Positions 1 to 8,612 of a DNA stretch of 64,000 nucleotides are shown piece by piece. The notes below the pieces were generated by a model that saw only the letters and a list, made by a program, of their open reading frames with translations, was not told the origin of the DNA and did no database searches. The first letter of the stretch is position 1. Each line of letters begins with the position of its first letter. This stretch comes from Jeotgalibacillus sp. ET6 (GTDB lineage Bacteria > Bacillota > Bacilli > Bacillales > Jeotgalibacillaceae). Position numbers and translations under genes: made by a program. The stretch is taken from assembly GCF_029667115.1 (NCBI RefSeq), contig NZ_JARUIU010000003.1:421906-485905 (forward strand). Reading direction: 5' to 3'.

Positions 1-46
1 CGACTGCTCCTGTTAATGTGATACTGTTTTCTTTATATTTACTCAT
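1..46 (-). CDS. Amino acid permease, N-terminus only (runs off the window)
   Basis: Only the first 15 codons are present. They read MSKYKENSITLTGAV, from an ATG at 46 with a good AAAGGAGG ribosome binding site about 8 bases upstream. The SITLTGAV opening resembles the start of APC-superfamily amino acid permeases, in which a short cytoplasmic tail runs straight into the first membrane helix. The family call rests on this short stretch alone, so it is tentative. That a gene starts here is better supported than its function. Confidence 0.5.
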   Translation of the reverse strand, partial: MSKYKENSITLTGAV

Positions 47-192
47 CGCGCTCTGCCTCCTTTTGGATGCTTTCTGCTAAAGTTTCTTATTTAAAATCAG
101 CCCTGGAAGAGATAAACGAGGACAAATATTTATGAGTCGATTCATTTTTGCGAAACGAATCGCCAACATTTCTTACCTGTTCCATTCAGTAC

Positions 193-795
193 TTATTCAC
201 CAGACAACTCACCTTCAGTAACCCATTTGTGATTTGTCACTTCTTCTCCGGATTCCAGCGTGAAATCAATCATATAAACAGTTGTTTCCTCAGCAGATTC
301 AATTTTAGCCTTTGCCCCTTCCATGCCCTCCATATGGTCTGCACTGACTTCCACTTCATCTCCCGCTGTATATGGAGTTTCCTGCGCCTCTTCAATTTCT
401 TCATGAATGATCCATTTATGATCTTTCACACGTTCTCCGCCATTTGTTGGATCATAGGAAATGCTGTAAGCAATAGTGTCGTAAGCCCCGATAACCACAG
501 CCTCTGCTCCTTTCATGCCTTCCATATGAGCTTCCGTAATAATGGCTGTGTCCCCTTCTTCAAAAGCCGGGTTCTGAGCTTCTTCCAGTCCCTCAGGCAC
601 TTCGCCGGATCCTGACATATGCATGCCTGAGTGATCCATTTCATCCATGGAATTTTCTGTTTCCTCCATTTGGTTCATATTTTCTTTCATATCATCTCCA
701 GCACCCGTGTTTTCTTCCTCTCCCCCACACGCTGCAAGAACCGCGCTTATACTGAGGACTATGATTCCTTTTGAGAATTTGCTTTTGAATTTCAT
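193..795 (-). CDS. ydhK: YdhK-type lipoprotein, two DUF1541 repeats
   Basis: A 200-residue predicted lipoprotein. A short basic N-terminus and hydrophobic core lead to a lipobox ending in Cys23 (VLAAC), so it should be anchored on the outer face of the membrane. A flexible linker rich in Asp, Glu, Met and His (about residues 24-75) follows. Two copies of the DUF1541 domain come next, recognisable by HMEGMKGA and HMEGMEGA followed by DHKW and NHKW. This is the arrangement of Bacillus subtilis YdhK. The biochemical role of the family is not established. The Met/His-rich linker would suit metal binding, but that is inference. A single gene with its own ribosome binding site. Confidence 0.88.
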   Translation of the reverse strand: MKFKSKFSKGIIVLSISAVLAACGGEEENTGAGDDMKENMNQMEETENSMDEMDHSGMHMSGSGEVPEGLEEAQNPAFEEGDTAIITEAHMEGMKGAEAVVIGAYDTIAYSISYDPTNGGERVKDHKWIIHEEIEEAQETPYTAGDEVEVSADHMEGMEGAKAKIESAEETTVYMIDFTLESGEEVTNHKWVTEGELSGE

Positions 796-935
796 TTAAA
801 TTCCTCCACTTCTTTAGTCCGTTTTAATGTACCCTATATATGTGCAGAATCGTTGCAGAAAAAGATTCTTTTATCTTTTTACTGGTTTTACATTCAGGGT
901 GGGAAGTTCAATCATGATCACGCTATTAAATTTTG

Positions 936-2843
936 TTACTGTTTAAGATCCTGGAACTTTTTCATTTCAGCCATTAATTCCTCTACTTGACTCTCCCTTC
1001 TTCCCTCCTGGCCATACACTCGTATATTAACCGTCTCATTCTCCACTTCTTTATCTCCTATCACGAGAAGGTAAGAAATTTTTTTCAGCTGTGCTTCCCT
1101 CATTTTGTAGCCGAGTTTTTCTTCCCGAAGGTCAAGCTCTGTCCGAATCTCCTGCTGCTTTAGCTGCTTCAACACTTTTTTGGCGTACGCCTGATGCGCT
1201 TCATTGGATACAGGGAGAATCTTTACTTGAACGGGGGCAAGCCAGAGAGGAAAAGCGCCTCCGTAATGCTCGATCAAGATTCCGAGAAAGCGGTCAACTG
1301 ACCCAAAGACAGCCCTGTGAATAACGACTGGCCGGCTTTTTTCGTTTTTCTCATTGATATAGGAGAGATCGAATTTTTCAGGCATTTGAAAATCGAGCTG
1401 CACTGTTGCACATTGATGACTTCTTTGCAGTGCGTCTTTAATGTGTACATCTATTTTCGGACCATAGAAAGCCCCGTCCCCTTCATTTAAACGGTAAGGA
1501 AGCTTGAGTGTGTTCAATACATTTTTTAGTGCAGTTTCAGCCTGATCCCATAATGCTTCCTCTCCCATAAAGTCAGAAGGCCTTGTGGAAAGTTCGATGC
1601 TGTAGTCAAACCCAAACGTATGATACACGCGATCAATCAGCTTCAACACCTGCACAATTTCTTCTTCTATTTGCTCCGGAGTGACAAAAAGGTGGGCATC
1701 ATCCTGGCAAAATGACCGGACGCGCAGCATTCCGTTCAGCGCCCCGCTATATTCATGACGGTGCACCTGCCCAAACTCCGCCATGCGAATTGGTAAATCA
1801 CGATAGGAACGGAGCGAGTCCCTGTAGATCATCATCGCACCAGGACAATTCATGGGCTTCAAAGCAAACCTCTGATGATCGACCTCGGAAAAATACATGT
1901 TTTCTTTGTAATGATCCCAGTGACCTGACTGCTCCAATAATCGCTGGTTCATCATAATCGGCGTGCGCACCTCCTCATAGTCAAATTGGAATTGAAGCGA
2001 CCGCAGGAATTCTTCCAGTTTATTTCGTATGACCAGTCCATTTGGCAAATAGAACGGCATCCCGGGCGCTTCCTCTGAAAACATAAATAACTCAAGTTCT
2101 TTTCCTACTTTGCGGTGATTTCTCTTTTGGGCTTCTTCTACAAAGTGAAGATGTTTCTTCAGTTCCTCCTGCGATGAAAAGGCGACGCCATATATTCGCT
2201 GCAGTACTTTATTTGAACTGTCGCCTTTCCAATACGCTCCGGATACATGAGTGAGCTGAAAGGCAGGGATCTTTTTAGTAGAGGGGAGTAAAGGTCCTTT
2301 ACACACGTCAACAAAGTCTCCATGACGGTAAATCGAAATCATTTCCCCCTTTGAAAACTCGCTTAACTGTTCAAGCTTCAGATCATCTTCTTTAAAGATC
2401 TCTTCGGCTTCTTTTCGAGACACTTCTTCACGTTCAATCTGCAGATTTTCATTAATAATTTTTTTCATCTCTTTTTTAAATTTGGCAAGATCCTGAACAG
2501 AAATCGTTTCTGCAAGCTCTGCTTCATAATAAAAACCATTCTCTACAACAGGCCCTGTCCCAAGGTTTACTCCATTAAACAAACGTTTAATTGACTGTGC
2601 AAGTACCTGTGCAGCCGTCTTTCTCATCACTTCAGCCCCTTCTTTGGATTGAAGCATCACCAGTTCAAGCGATGCATCTTCCTGAAGGCTGCTTTTCAAG
2701 TCGACCAGCTTCCCGTTCACGATCCCGGCAGCCGCATTTTTCCTTAATTGAGGACTAATGGACTGCGCTACCTCCTGTAGGGATATGCCGCGTGGATAAT
2801 TGCCCTCTCTTCCATCCGGGAACCGAATTTGAATTTTTTCCAT
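936..2843 (-). CDS. thrZ: Threonyl-tRNA synthetase, ThrZ type, with degraded editing site
   Basis: A 635-residue class II synthetase that charges tRNA(Thr). It has an N-terminal TGS domain (about 1-62), the editing (SAD) domain (about 65-225), the catalytic core (about 240-535) and the anticodon-binding domain. Core motifs such as MNCPG, RHEYSGALNGM and VIHRAVFGS are intact, so the zinc ligands Cys and His appear to be kept. Sequence features such as LFMFSEEAPGMPFYLP and FCQDDAHLFV mark it as the ThrZ rather than the ThrS paralog. In the editing domain the usual HxxxH is KTAAQ (Lys75, Gln79) and CxxxH is CKGPL (Cys181, Leu185), so three of four editing-site residues are lost. The CPGH of many relatives is CPGA here. 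Expression is controlled by two tandem T-boxes upstream. Confidence 0.96.
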   Translation of the reverse strand: MEKIQIRFPDGREGNYPRGISLQEVAQSISPQLRKNAAAGIVNGKLVDLKSSLQEDASLELVMLQSKEGAEVMRKTAAQVLAQSIKRLFNGVNLGTGPVVENGFYYEAELAETISVQDLAKFKKEMKKIINENLQIEREEVSRKEAEEIFKEDDLKLEQLSEFSKGEMISIYRHGDFVDVCKGPLLPSTKKIPAFQLTHVSGAYWKGDSSNKVLQRIYGVAFSSQEELKKHLHFVEEAQKRNHRKVGKELELFMFSEEAPGMPFYLPNGLVIRNKLEEFLRSLQFQFDYEEVRTPIMMNQRLLEQSGHWDHYKENMYFSEVDHQRFALKPMNCPGAMMIYRDSLRSYRDLPIRMAEFGQVHRHEYSGALNGMLRVRSFCQDDAHLFVTPEQIEEEIVQVLKLIDRVYHTFGFDYSIELSTRPSDFMGEEALWDQAETALKNVLNTLKLPYRLNEGDGAFYGPKIDVHIKDALQRSHQCATVQLDFQMPEKFDLSYINEKNEKSRPVVIHRAVFGSVDRFLGILIEHYGGAFPLWLAPVQVKILPVSNEAHQAYAKKVLKQLKQQEIRTELDLREEKLGYKMREAQLKKISYLLVIGDKEVENETVNIRVYGQEGRRESQVEELMAEMKKFQDLKQ

Positions 2844-2874
2844 GTTGATCTCTCCTTTTCATAAAAATTTACAA

Positions 2875-3130
2875 CAAAAAAACACACCCATCCCCTATAC
2901 AAAAGGGACGAGTGTGCAGCCCGCGGTTCCACCCAGCTTTCCATCCTGATTTTAAAATACATCAAAATGGCTTCATTCAAGCTTTATCGCAGCTTCTGCG
3001 GAAAGAGCTACTGCTGGTTCACTCTTTCAGCTCCAAGGCGGTAAAGAATTGAGCTGCGCCGAGGAAGCTTTCAGCCGGTGGCTTCCCTCTCTTTTCAGCC
3101 GTTCACAATTCTTCAGATCCTTTTCATCAC
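2875..3130 (-). promoter_or_regulatory. T-box riboswitch 2 (proximal), threonine specific
   Basis: Leader RNA directly upstream of thrZ. Stem I contains the AAGAGAGGGAAGCC region, and its 3' side carries the specifier codon ACC (complement of 3040-3042) in the context TTTACCGCC. The conserved T-box sequence TGGGTGGAACCGCG is the complement of 2922-2935. It is followed by a terminator hairpin (2883-2916) and a U-run. Uncharged tRNA(Thr) would stabilise the antiterminator and allow read-through. Confidence 0.93.
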
Positions 3131-3140
3131 TAAGCGTATT

Positions 3141-3400
3141 AAAAAAAGCACACAATCATCCCTAAAATAGGGACGAGTGTGTGCTTGACTCGTGGTTCCA
3201 CCCAAGTTCCCGTCACTCCTTAACATCAAGTGACGGCTTGTTCAGCTTTATCGCAGCTCCTGCGGTATTGACTACTGGCCTTCGTCCATACAGCTCAAAG
3301 GGGGTAAATTTTTCTGCTGCGTCAGGAAGCTCCCAGCCGATGGCCTCCCTCTCTAAAAACCGTTCAGAAAAATTCGTATCCTCGTCATCGCGTTTCATTT
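3141..3400 (-). promoter_or_regulatory. T-box riboswitch 1 (distal), threonine specific
   Basis: A second complete T-box leader in tandem. Its stem I has the same layout, with the specifier ACC (complement of 3303-3305) in the context TTTACCCCC. The T-box TGGGTGGAACCACG is the complement of 3191-3204. A terminator (3148-3184) and seven U residues follow. Transcripts must pass both switches to reach thrZ. Bacillus subtilis thrZ is known for three tandem T-boxes, so two is a variation on that theme. Confidence 0.93.
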
Positions 3401-3406
3401 TTATTC

Positions 3407-3435
3407 AATATATAGAAGGATATTCAAGCTGTCAA
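3407..3435 (-). promoter_or_regulatory. SigA-type promoter for the thrZ leader
   Basis: A near-consensus promoter on the minus strand: TTGACA (complement of 3430-3435), a 17-base spacer, and TATATT (complement of 3407-3412). Transcription would begin near 3400, just ahead of stem I of the distal T-box. Confidence 0.8.
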
Positions 3436-3516
3436 GGAGTGAATTTACTTTTTAATGGTTTTCGCTGTTTGAGGAACACTACGAAAAACACTTTTATTCC
3501 GGGATGTGAACGTACA

Positions 3517-4218
3517 ATGGATTTTTTCAGCGGTCAGGAATCTCTCTCCATTTTAGAGTGGGGACTTAGAGCCGTCATTGGTTTTTTCTTTCTTGTGCTC
3601 ATCGCTAAAATCATGGGGCAGCGTTCCATTTCCCAGCTGAGATTCATGGATTTCGTGATGGCTTTATTAATTGGGAACATCATTGCCCACCCTTTGTCAG
3701 ACGAAGGTTTGGGCATGACTGGATCTATCACAACCATGAGTGTGCTGGTCACTCTGTATCTTTCAGGCGTTTTTTTAACGCTGCACTTCCCACCATTGAA
3801 AAGACTTGTTGACCCGGCGCCAATTACGCTCATTGAAAACGGGCAGATCTATTACCGCCATTTAAAAAAAGCACGCATTACAGTGGAAAGTCTGCTCGCT
3901 GAACTGCGAAAAGAACAACTGGAGGACTTCAGCAAAGTCGCACTTGCACTGTGGGAGCCTGGAGGAACTATTTCTGTTTTTCCAGATCCTAAATACCAGC
4001 CGCTGACACCTGCGGATATGGGAATGGCTTCGTCTCCATTTGAGCTGCCGCGCATGGTTGTAAAAGAAGGCAAAATCAATCGAGCTGAACTTATGCTCTG
4101 CGGCAAAGATGACAAATGGCTGCTTGAGCAAATCCATAGCAAAAATGAAGATTTGGACAATATATTAATCGCTACTGTTACGAAAAAGGGCGAGATTACC
4201 GTTTGTGTGTACAGGTGA
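3517..4218 (+). CDS. yetF: YetF-type membrane protein (DUF421)
   Basis: A 233-residue integral membrane protein of the DUF421/YetF family, close to the family's usual length. It has an N-terminal membrane domain (about residues 10-85, including a long hydrophobic stretch ending in KIMGQRSISQL) followed by the soluble YetF domain (about 100-225, with ITLIENG and ELMLCGK). The function of the family is poorly defined. The reading frame is open back to 3181, but the upstream part is the T-box leader read antisense, so I chose the ATG at 3517. Its ribosome binding site is weak and the start remains uncertain. The 3' end overlaps the convergent nitronate monooxygenase gene by 23 bases. Confidence 0.85.
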   Translation: MDFFSGQESLSILEWGLRAVIGFFFLVLIAKIMGQRSISQLRFMDFVMALLIGNIIAHPLSDEGLGMTGSITTMSVLVTLYLSGVFLTLHFPPLKRLVDPAPITLIENGQIYYRHLKKARITVESLLAELRKEQLEDFSKVALALWEPGGTISVFPDPKYQPLTPADMGMASSPFELPRMVVKEGKINRAELMLCGKDDKWLLEQIHSKNEDLDNILIATVTKKGEITVCVYR

Positions 4219-5275
4219 AATAGTTATGATCTGTTATGGAATGGATCAGCTCCCTGACCGTCTGCTCCTTTGCCATTCTTGGACTTTGACCGGACCAAAG
4301 CGACATATATTCCGTATTCATCTGTTGGGATGCAGCGCGGCGGATGTCTTTAGTCAGCGCGTTTTGTATCGGAAAAGCCGGCACGTCTACTTGAAAATCA
4401 CTCATTTCATGGATGAATTGATTTTGAATGCCCCTTGCCCATTTCCCTGAGAATGCACGCGTCATAACCATTTGCTCTTCCCCTGTACGGAGGATGGCTT
4501 CTTTTTGAGCAGGGTTTGCTCCGCTTTCCCTGCAGGTTAAAAAGGCGGTCCCAATTTGTACGGCAGCTCCTCCAAGAACATGTACAGCCTTTGCCCCCCG
4601 GCCGTCTGCAATGCCCCCTGCTGCAATAACAGGAATAGCTACATGGTCGACTGCCTGAGGAATCAACGACATCAGCCCGATCATACTCTCTTCATTTTTT
4701 CTCAGAAAGTGACCCCGATGACCCCCTGCTTCACTTCCTTGAACCACGACCATGTCCATTCCTGACTTTTCAACCGCCTTCGCTTCCTCAACCGTGGTGG
4801 CAGTTCCGATCAACACTACTCCCGCCTCTTTTAACCGCTCGATCACCCTTTGATCTGGCAGGCTAAATGTGAATGAACAAATCGCCACCTCTTCTTCCAC
4901 TATTACCTCGATGGAATCCTGAAACGTCTGTACATCTCTTTCATATTCAGGTGCTGCAATTTCCTCTTCTCCCAGGCCCAGTTTCTCCCGATAAGGCTTC
5001 AGCACCTTGTATGCATCCTCCACTTCGCCTTTAGATGCAGCGTAAGGAACAGGCACAAACAGATTTACAGCAAAAGGGTTTCTGGTTTTTTCTTTCACAG
5101 CTTTGATTTGCTTGGACAAGGATGAAGGCGTCATATATCCTGCCCCAATCATGCCGAGTGCTCCCTCATTTGATACAGCAGCAACAAGCTCCGTTGTGGT
5201 GATGCCTCCTGCCATTGGTGCTTGAATGATTGGGTACTTGATGCCGAGTTTTTCCGTTAGCTCGTTAGACCACAT
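4196..5275 (-). CDS. Nitronate monooxygenase (2-nitropropane dioxygenase family)
   Basis: A 359-residue FMN-dependent TIM-barrel enzyme that oxidises alkyl nitronates such as propionate-3-nitronate, detoxifying nitro compounds. The start region has KYPIIQAPMAGG, a phosphate-binding GSEAGGHRG motif contains the catalytic His, and a second glycine-rich phosphate loop (IAAGGIADGRGA) follows. The ATG at 5275 is preceded by AGAGGA at suitable spacing. A longer reading starting at 5320, overlapping the stop of the MFS gene as ATGA, is possible but has no ribosome binding site. The gene is the last of a minus-strand unit with two MFS transporters. Its end overlaps yetF by 23 bases. Confidence 0.88.
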   Translation of the reverse strand: MWSNELTEKLGIKYPIIQAPMAGGITTTELVAAVSNEGALGMIGAGYMTPSSLSKQIKAVKEKTRNPFAVNLFVPVPYAASKGEVEDAYKVLKPYREKLGLGEEEIAAPEYERDVQTFQDSIEVIVEEEVAICSFTFSLPDQRVIERLKEAGVVLIGTATTVEEAKAVEKSGMDMVVVQGSEAGGHRGHFLRKNEESMIGLMSLIPQAVDHVAIPVIAAGGIADGRGAKAVHVLGGAAVQIGTAFLTCRESGANPAQKEAILRTGEEQMVMTRAFSGKWARGIQNQFIHEMSDFQVDVPAFPIQNALTKDIRRAASQQMNTEYMSLWSGQSPRMAKEQTVRELIHSITDHNYFTCTHKR

Positions 5276-5316
5276 GGAACCATTCCTCTCAAGATTTTTC
5301 GATGATTCTCGTGCTA

Positions 5317-6546
5317 TCATTCATCCAGGGCTATCGGCTCCAATTCTCTTACACTTCTTTTCCCCTGTTTAAAGGCAAAAGCAATCACCGAAGCAAAAAG
5401 AAGGAGGAAGCCGCAAACACCCAGAACAGCTCTTGGATCTGCACTTTCCGAGACACCGCCGGCAAATAGATTTCCACAAATTGCGGCAGTTCCCCCGAGA
5501 AGAAGGCCGGCTCCTCCTATGCGGGCTAAAAAGGAATCGGGTGTAATGGCCTGCCTGGCCGTGCCATTAATAACAAATGCAACAGACAGCGCACCATCAA
5601 ATAAAAACATGCCCAACGCCAGGAAATACATGTGACTGGATCCCATAATCAAAAAAATCCCTGCTGCTGAAATCCCCATCAGTCCGCCATACAGCATCCC
5701 CCAGGACAGCCGGCTTAGTTTATGCAGCAATAGAACGCCGATCAAATTCCCGGCACCCGCTGCAGACAGCACAAATCCTGTCTGCCACTCTTGAAAATCC
5801 AGCACAGAAGAGGTGTACACGATCACGGTTAATGTAATTGCGGTCGTAGTAAAGCTTAATACAGCCTGGTTAAACGTCACAAACCGTTGAAGAGGGTTTT
5901 TCACTAACAAGCTGATTCCGTTTAAAGAAAAATCACCTTTTGAGGTCAACCCCTCTTTCTTTTCTTTTTTTGGTGTACCGGAAACCGTTAAAAACAATAT
6001 TCCTAAAAATGAAATAAAAAAGGTAACCGCATCCACTGCGAGTGCCCATACTGCACCAAAAGCTGACAGGACCACTCCCGCAAGAACCGGACCGGCTAAC
6101 GTGCTTACCGCATCTGCCCCTTCAAAATAGGTATGAGCCTCCACCAGACGACTGCGTCCTGCCACACCTGGAACCATTGCTCCAAATGACACCCGGAAAA
6201 ATACGCCGGCTGCTCCAAGAATAAAAAGTGCAGCACCGAGCTTCCAGAGCGTCAATTCATTGATTAGCACCATACCCGCAAGCAGCAGCATCGTCAGAAA
6301 GCTGACAGCATCTGCTCCCATCGCTATTTTCTTCTTTGACCTGCCCTCTGCAATGCTTCCTGCCGAAAGACTTAAAAGCAGAGGAGCCAGCTGTTGACAA
6401 ACGAGTGCTAATGCGGCGTTCAGCGGTGAACCTGTCAACTGAAGAACAATCAAGGGAATGGCGATCTCACTAAACCTGTTTCCAAAAATCGTAGCCAGCT
6501 GCTCAATCCACATTACGACGAAATTCCGATTTCGAAGCAGACTCAT
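5317..6546 (-). CDS. MFS efflux transporter (second of a coupled pair)
   Basis: A 409-residue major facilitator protein with about 12 predicted membrane helices. The N-terminus, LLRNRNFVVMWIEQLATIFGNRFS, resembles the MefA/multidrug-efflux type of MFS (here quoted only in part as NFVVMWIEQLATIFGNRF). The substrate cannot be told. Its start overlaps the stop of the preceding MFS gene by four bases (ATGA), so the two are translationally coupled. Its stop lies just before the nitronate monooxygenase gene. The pair are distant paralogs, which raises the possibility of a joint function, but MFS proteins normally act as monomers. Confidence 0.88.
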   Translation of the reverse strand: MSLLRNRNFVVMWIEQLATIFGNRFSEIAIPLIVLQLTGSPLNAALALVCQQLAPLLLSLSAGSIAEGRSKKKIAMGADAVSFLTMLLLAGMVLINELTLWKLGAALFILGAAGVFFRVSFGAMVPGVAGRSRLVEAHTYFEGADAVSTLAGPVLAGVVLSAFGAVWALAVDAVTFFISFLGILFLTVSGTPKKEKKEGLTSKGDFSLNGISLLVKNPLQRFVTFNQAVLSFTTTAITLTVIVYTSSVLDFQEWQTGFVLSAAGAGNLIGVLLLHKLSRLSWGMLYGGLMGISAAGIFLIMGSSHMYFLALGMFLFDGALSVAFVINGTARQAITPDSFLARIGGAGLLLGGTAAICGNLFAGGVSESADPRAVLGVCGFLLLFASVIAFAFKQGKRSVRELEPIALDE

Positions 6547-7787
6547 GAAGACACCACCTGACTAGATTCAGAACCGGACCCCGCATCCGTTAAATGCCGC
6601 CTGAAAACGACTAACAGGACAGCCGAAGCAAAAAGCAAACCACCTGCAAGTAAAAAGATAAAGCGTGGTCCGTAGATTTCCGTTAAATAGCCGAATCCCA
6701 GCGTGGAAAGGCCGAACATTGAAAAGTAAGCCGCTTCCTGAGCTGAATACACCTTTGGCAGAAGCCGTTCAGCGACTCTTTTTTGAACAAGTGTCTGCTG
6801 GGCCACTCCTTTTAACTGGCTGCAAAAACCAAATAGAGCTGATAAGACCAAGGCAGTCAGCGGACTTTCAATCAGTGCGAACACCACAGTAATGGCGGCT
6901 GTAAACAAGGCACCAACGATAATCAAAAATCTCGTCTTTTCTTCAATGCGCATACTGTAACGTAAGCCAAGAATTCCTCCAAGTAAAAGACCGGCAAAAA
7001 AGCTTGAATTAATGTATCCCCACCATTCTTCCCCTGCCTGCAGCACCTCTGCTACATACACAAACATAATGGCGGCAATCCATACTACATTTGCATTGGA
7101 TTCAATCAGTTCCGACACACTGATCACGAATAAAAATGGGCTTTTTACAATCGCCACCCATCCTTCTTTAAATCCTTCAAATTTGGATTGGTTCAGCTCA
7201 ATTTCTGCCTTCTTTATCTCCCTGCTCTTCATAAGCAAAACCATCAGGAAGGATGAACAGATGTAGAGTCCAACCGTAAGCCAAACAACCTCCTGCGCCC
7301 CAAGCCATGCCGCAAAAATAGCTCCAAGCGGCCACATGCCCAGCTGAACAAGCTGATCCGCCACTCCTATAAAGCTATTCGCTTTTACGAGCTCCTCTTT
7401 TTCAACAAGCCTCGGGATCAGGGCATTTCGGGCAGGACTCGCCCATCCATCTAAAAATGCAATGACCACCACAAAAATAAACAGCGCCCAAATTAACTCT
7501 TCGGTTAAATAAATGCCTGAAAAAATAGCCAGCGCAAAGAGAACGGCCGTTTTTCCCATCTGAGAAAATGCCAGTAACCGCTGCAAAAGCATTCGATCAA
7601 GCAAAAAGGGGGCTAAAAGCGCACTGATAAACCGTGCTGTCATATTAAAAAATGGCAGCAGCGCCATAAGTAAGGCAGAACCCGACAACAGATAGATGGT
7701 TGAAATCAGCCCGACAATAAACAAAATATCTCCGGCATTGGCCATCGTCTGTCCGATCCATAAGAAACGAAACGATTTTTTCCCCAT
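6543..7787 (-). CDS. MFS efflux transporter (first of a coupled pair)
   Basis: A 414-residue major facilitator protein with about 12 predicted helices. It opens with FRFLWIGQTMANAGDILFIV, typical of the same efflux-type MFS subfamily as its downstream neighbour. The ATG at 7787 has a clear GAAGGAG site. It heads a three-gene unit (MFS, MFS, nitronate monooxygenase) on the minus strand, which suggests export or detoxification of a small toxic compound. No specific substrate can be assigned. Confidence 0.88.
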   Translation of the reverse strand: MGKKSFRFLWIGQTMANAGDILFIVGLISTIYLLSGSALLMALLPFFNMTARFISALLAPFLLDRMLLQRLLAFSQMGKTAVLFALAIFSGIYLTEELIWALFIFVVVIAFLDGWASPARNALIPRLVEKEELVKANSFIGVADQLVQLGMWPLGAIFAAWLGAQEVVWLTVGLYICSSFLMVLLMKSREIKKAEIELNQSKFEGFKEGWVAIVKSPFLFVISVSELIESNANVVWIAAIMFVYVAEVLQAGEEWWGYINSSFFAGLLLGGILGLRYSMRIEEKTRFLIIVGALFTAAITVVFALIESPLTALVLSALFGFCSQLKGVAQQTLVQKRVAERLLPKVYSAQEAAYFSMFGLSTLGFGYLTEIYGPRFIFLLAGGLLFASAVLLVVFRRHLTDAGSGSESSQVVSS

Positions 7788-7994
7788 ATAAATGCTCCTT
7801 CTTCCTTATTCAGTTGGATGATTTATACGGGGTTTTTACATTCGTCCTTCTCCTTTTCCGATCGTCTTTCCATAACCTTACCATATTTCGAAAATTAAGT
7901 CTTTTATAATTTTGTCATGATAAAATTGAGCTTGCAGGACTTCCTTAAGCTTTAGGAATGGTCTTTACTATCACAATGACAAGGAGAGGTGGCT

Positions 7995-8516
7995 ATGATT
8001 TATTTTCAGGAAGACGATTTGCTCATTCGTCCCATGATTGAACGGGATATCCAACAATTTGTATCCGCCTTTTCACAGCAGGGATGGCATAAGCCTGTTG
8101 AGTTATATGAAGATTACTATCAGCAGCAAAACGACCATAAAATAACCGTACTGGTTGCTGAGATCGATCATCAGGTGGCCGGCTATGCCATCTTGCTGCC
8201 TTCTGCTGACAAGGGCCCGTTCGCGAGTGAAAATTTCTCCGAACTTATTGATTTAAACGTTTTAATAAAGTTTCAGAATAAAGGAATTGGCGGCAAAATC
8301 ATGGACGCAGCGGAATCACTTTCTAAAGAAAAACATGACTTTATAACACTGGCAGTAGGCCTGCACTCAGGCTATGGCGCCGCCCAAAGGATGTATATTA
8401 AGCGGGGATACATACCGGACGGATCGGGAGTCTGGTATAGAGGCCAGCAGGCTGAACAATATTCAGCCTGCGAAAATGATGATGATTTGGTGCTGTATCT
8501 AAGCAAGAAGCTTTGA
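7995..8516 (+). CDS. GNAT-family N-acetyltransferase
   Basis: A 173-residue acetyltransferase of the GNAT fold. The acetyl-CoA pyrophosphate-binding motif is visible as FQNKGIGGKIMDAAE, and a C-terminal segment with GYGAAQRMYIKRGY matches motif B. The acceptor substrate is unknown. The frame extends to a GTG at 7989, but AAGGAG sits only two bases from that codon. The ATG at 7995 has correct spacing and is preferred. A single gene followed by a strong bidirectional terminator. Confidence 0.86.
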   Translation: MIYFQEDDLLIRPMIERDIQQFVSAFSQQGWHKPVELYEDYYQQQNDHKITVLVAEIDHQVAGYAILLPSADKGPFASENFSELIDLNVLIKFQNKGIGGKIMDAAESLSKEKHDFITLAVGLHSGYGAAQRMYIKRGYIPDGSGVWYRGQQAEQYSACENDDDLVLYLSKKL

Positions 8517-8544
8517 ATTGATATTCCGCTTACTTTTTTGACTA

Positions 8545-8592
8545 AAAAAGCCGCCGCTCGCTCCTGATTAACGGAGTGAACGACGGCTTTCT
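8545..8592. terminator. Bidirectional intrinsic terminator
   Basis: A long hairpin with arms 8547-8564 and 8573-8590 (AAAGCCGCCGCTCGCTCC against GGAGTGAACGACGGCTTT), flanked by A- and T-runs. It lies between the convergent acetyltransferase and the small minus-strand gene at 8613. Confidence 0.85.
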
Positions 8593-8612
8593 GTAGCCAT
8601 ATATAGTTGATT

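Noticed and set aside
2883..3184. The two similar hairpin sequences upstream of thrZ could be read as a simple repeat.
   Set aside because: They are the terminators of tandem T-boxes, with specifier and T-box motifs in the right order.
3181..3516. The yetF frame extends upstream through the T-box leader as a possible longer protein.
   Set aside because: The extra sequence is the antisense of the thrZ T-box and lacks the family's N-terminus, so the start at 3517 is preferred.
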